A DNA stretch of 35,027 nt from positions 1-35,027 of the forward strand of contig JAUNBL010000021.1 in the NCBI GenBank assembly GCA_030527235.1, read 5' to 3'. Of this stretch, positions 34,501 to 35,027 are shown in pieces. The position numbers were made by a program, and so were the translations under genes. The number at the start of each line of letters is the position of its first letter. Position 1 is the first letter of the stretch. Source of the DNA: Clostridia bacterium (lineage in GTDB: Bacteria; Bacillota; Clostridia; UMGS1883). The notes under the pieces were generated by a model. The model was given only the letters and a program-made list of their open reading frames with translations, did not search any database and was not told where the DNA came from.

Positions 34501-35027
34501 ACGCCGACAGTTGAGCTTGCAGGCTTTGTATCCGGTGCGGCAGGCAGCGTGGACGGACTTATCGTAGGCGAATCTTACACATATTCCTCCACCTCCCCCA
34601 TCGTTTTGGAGCATAACAACGTAAGCTCCACATACATTTATGATTCTTCTGTGGTACAGATTACCTCTATAGACACTCTCATGCCCGATGCAGCGCAAAA
34701 CAACATCGTGCTTTACTACCGTGAGGCGGCAATTATTGCGGCGGAGTATAACGGCGCATCCTGCACAACGCGTGTCGGCATCGCTCCCACGCTTCCGACT
34801 GTAGGCGCGGCGAACATCTGGCTTGAAGGCAGCGACACGACCGGAGAGCCTGATGGCACAGCAGACGTAATTTGGGGTGCAGTAGACGTTACAACGACCG
34901 GTCAGAAGTTAGTCACGGGAACGGTGCTCGGCTACAGCGGCACCGTGACGGCAACAGTGACTGTTGTGGCTCTGGATTCGTTCCTGCTTGTGGAATACGA
35001 CTTTGATGACGAGACGCTTGCCGATAC
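31561..35027 (+). CDS. Large secreted PI-PLC-like multidomain protein (3' partial)
   Basis: This open frame has at least 1155 codons and runs off the window. Residues 1-30 form a signal peptide (ending in LSA). Residues about 50-400 form a PI-PLC X-type TIM barrel: His65-Asp66 in LGAHDAF, Asp124 and Arg126 in GVRYFDARL, and His140 in TTHGR correspond to the bacterial PI-PLC catalytic His32, Asp33, Asp67, Arg69 and His82. A LamG-like beta-sandwich follows (about 505-735), then a CBM4/9-like module around residue 808 onward (LITNGGFEDG). A region ending NNIVLYYREA precedes an atrophied Ig part and the start of a LamG unit (LVEYDFDDETL), as in the two lyase-like paralogues. It is likely to cleave phosphatidylinositol or a GPI-type anchor outside the cell; a glycan-specific role is inferred. 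Confidence 0.82.
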   Translation, partial: MKRTFREFLVLVTVFAMVASLLPVGTLSAGATSANISPAALGQYFMRYNMSNSTRLIDMYMLGAHDAFTSGLNSSSAVDSAGVKLGDIGATAARLIWTSSIINRSRAQDSNTTEMLNSGVRYFDARLSRSTEGGEWWTTHGRLSDQFSGDGGIAQTLAAWLAANPGEIVVLDIQSVFDIETDDGSATTTSWGDIAAALDSAGLLSYVYTRNGSVSSHTYGSLTNNGTRAACVLFGQATGSWTSYNGEYYFINRRDSDGYVRSLWTEESSLADVKTALAAEATTADSSSYNWKLRVMQAQTTGSNLVSDANTNNYSILTDANFEAWNSVLRVFQVDNATSDTNNFNSLALNALAEKNRPDTIVQNSNDVSFSAPKANIPFSSHFEASSSDPDASTYSNLTSVNSTNVLAVRKVFDISLIQGASTAVSPTGSVTIALPTDAVASDKAAAVVKYDNGSYTELAATESLTSVSFSTASVGTYLLVELDAEKPDGAKRAAAVPSTLDVSVDDMAQNATLEFDGSYANVGSVANDTPVASAPVWSDSWVTTATANINLINDGTVSCLQVYGNSGYAELSSVASGGFASGKGYYYLQFRATRSSNQWHDIALMDATGNYFATFCFANDGLFPDDAKRSFNNTPSALTEVGDLSASTDGLWYRIYVRNVIDSDTQAEYYVVSFATSSTADGTYAVYNTLTYQGSVNGFGGFYDKIGGADPWWNNIRFGDFQIYSGDFDAYAPITVNLTCDGTTFATSEAYAFIGATYAYSPEQTYYNESTGNYYKLLSAPEAIVVADSGNSIAVEYLKLGAFDLTQNLITNGGFEDGAANFTTSDFSTAITDGSNGFAISTDVYRSGAQSLYQGTGTYSSSAGSLSTKWAVTPGKTYVFTFYAYAAANASYSNAYVQLLPSSGTTANSTILNPIVASTLWYKNSVVFTAGDADAYVGVKVGWASGVYYDDFSLYEYSPDTTSATIKYISTETGDYLVGTPTVELAGFVSGAAGSVDGLIVGESYTYSSTSPIVLEHNNVSSTYIYDSSVVQITSIDTLMPDAAQNNIVLYYREAAIIAAEYNGASCTTRVGIAPTLPTVGAANIWLEGSDTTGEPDGTADVIWGAVDVTTTGQKLVTGTVLGYSGTVTATVTVVALDSFLLVEYDFDDETLAD

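Noticed and set aside
1-35027. CRISPR arrays, tRNA or rRNA genes, IS elements with transposase
   Set aside because: I looked for spaced short repeats, tRNA-like cloverleaves and transposase motifs on both strands and saw none.

Overview
The window looks like a chromosomal segment of a spore-forming, Gram-positive clostridial bacterium (Bacillota, Clostridia). The evidence is a SpoIIID gene, an SLH-domain surface protein, a stalk-domain lipoprotein, Shine-Dalgarno sites close to AGGAGG, SigA-type promoters and a Firmicutes-style gatCAB / holB-ricT / lepA-hemW neighbourhood. By eye the core is of medium GC, and about 4.2-6.9 kb is clearly AT-richer. I saw no rRNA, tRNA or CRISPR array.

Layout. 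(1) 77-349: spoIIID, minus strand, ending in a hairpin terminator. (2) 472-4193, minus strand: a five-gene operon with its own promoter, encoding a DUF2752 membrane protein, KduD, KduI, a LUD-domain protein and KdgK. KduI, KduD and KdgK turn unsaturated-uronate breakdown products into 2-keto-3-deoxygluconate and its 6-phosphate. (3) 4256-6862: an AT-rich island with a MobQ-like transfer-origin relic, a small DUF3847-like gene and an SLH-domain exported protein. It is flanked by an imperfect 24-26 bp direct repeat. (4) 6925-9483, plus strand: an HdeD/DUF308 membrane protein, a LysR regulator and a lipoprotein that joins a copper-amine-oxidase-type stalk domain to a cyclophilin-like domain. (5) 9703-22780, minus strand: a compact 13-gene housekeeping operon in transcription order gatC, gatA, gatB, an Orn/Lys/Arg decarboxylase-family gene, holB, ricT, a D-2-hydroxyacid dehydrogenase, a HAD phosphatase, lepA, hemW, recX, rimO, pgsA. 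One promoter precedes gatC and one terminator follows pgsA. (6) 22914-31330, minus strand: two very large secreted tandem paralogues. Each carries a BNR_4 beta-propeller of the kind found in uronate-polysaccharide lyases, plus atrophied Ig and LamG modules. (7) 31561 to the end, plus strand, divergent: a very large secreted protein with an intact PI-PLC-type active site, carbohydrate-binding-like modules and the start of the same Ig-LamG tail, running off the window.

How they may fit together. The BNR_4 proteins could cleave a uronic-acid polysaccharide by beta-elimination, and the kdu/kdg operon could use the unsaturated uronate released. The adjacent PI-PLC-like enzyme raises the possibility of attack on lipid-anchored glycoconjugates, for example GPI-anchored arabinogalactan proteins, which carry Rha-GlcA termini. 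That link is inference. What the sequence shows directly is a DNA stretch of about 1.2 kb in which I see no difference between the two paralogues, covering the propeller and bordered by diverged sequence, which suggests recent gene conversion.
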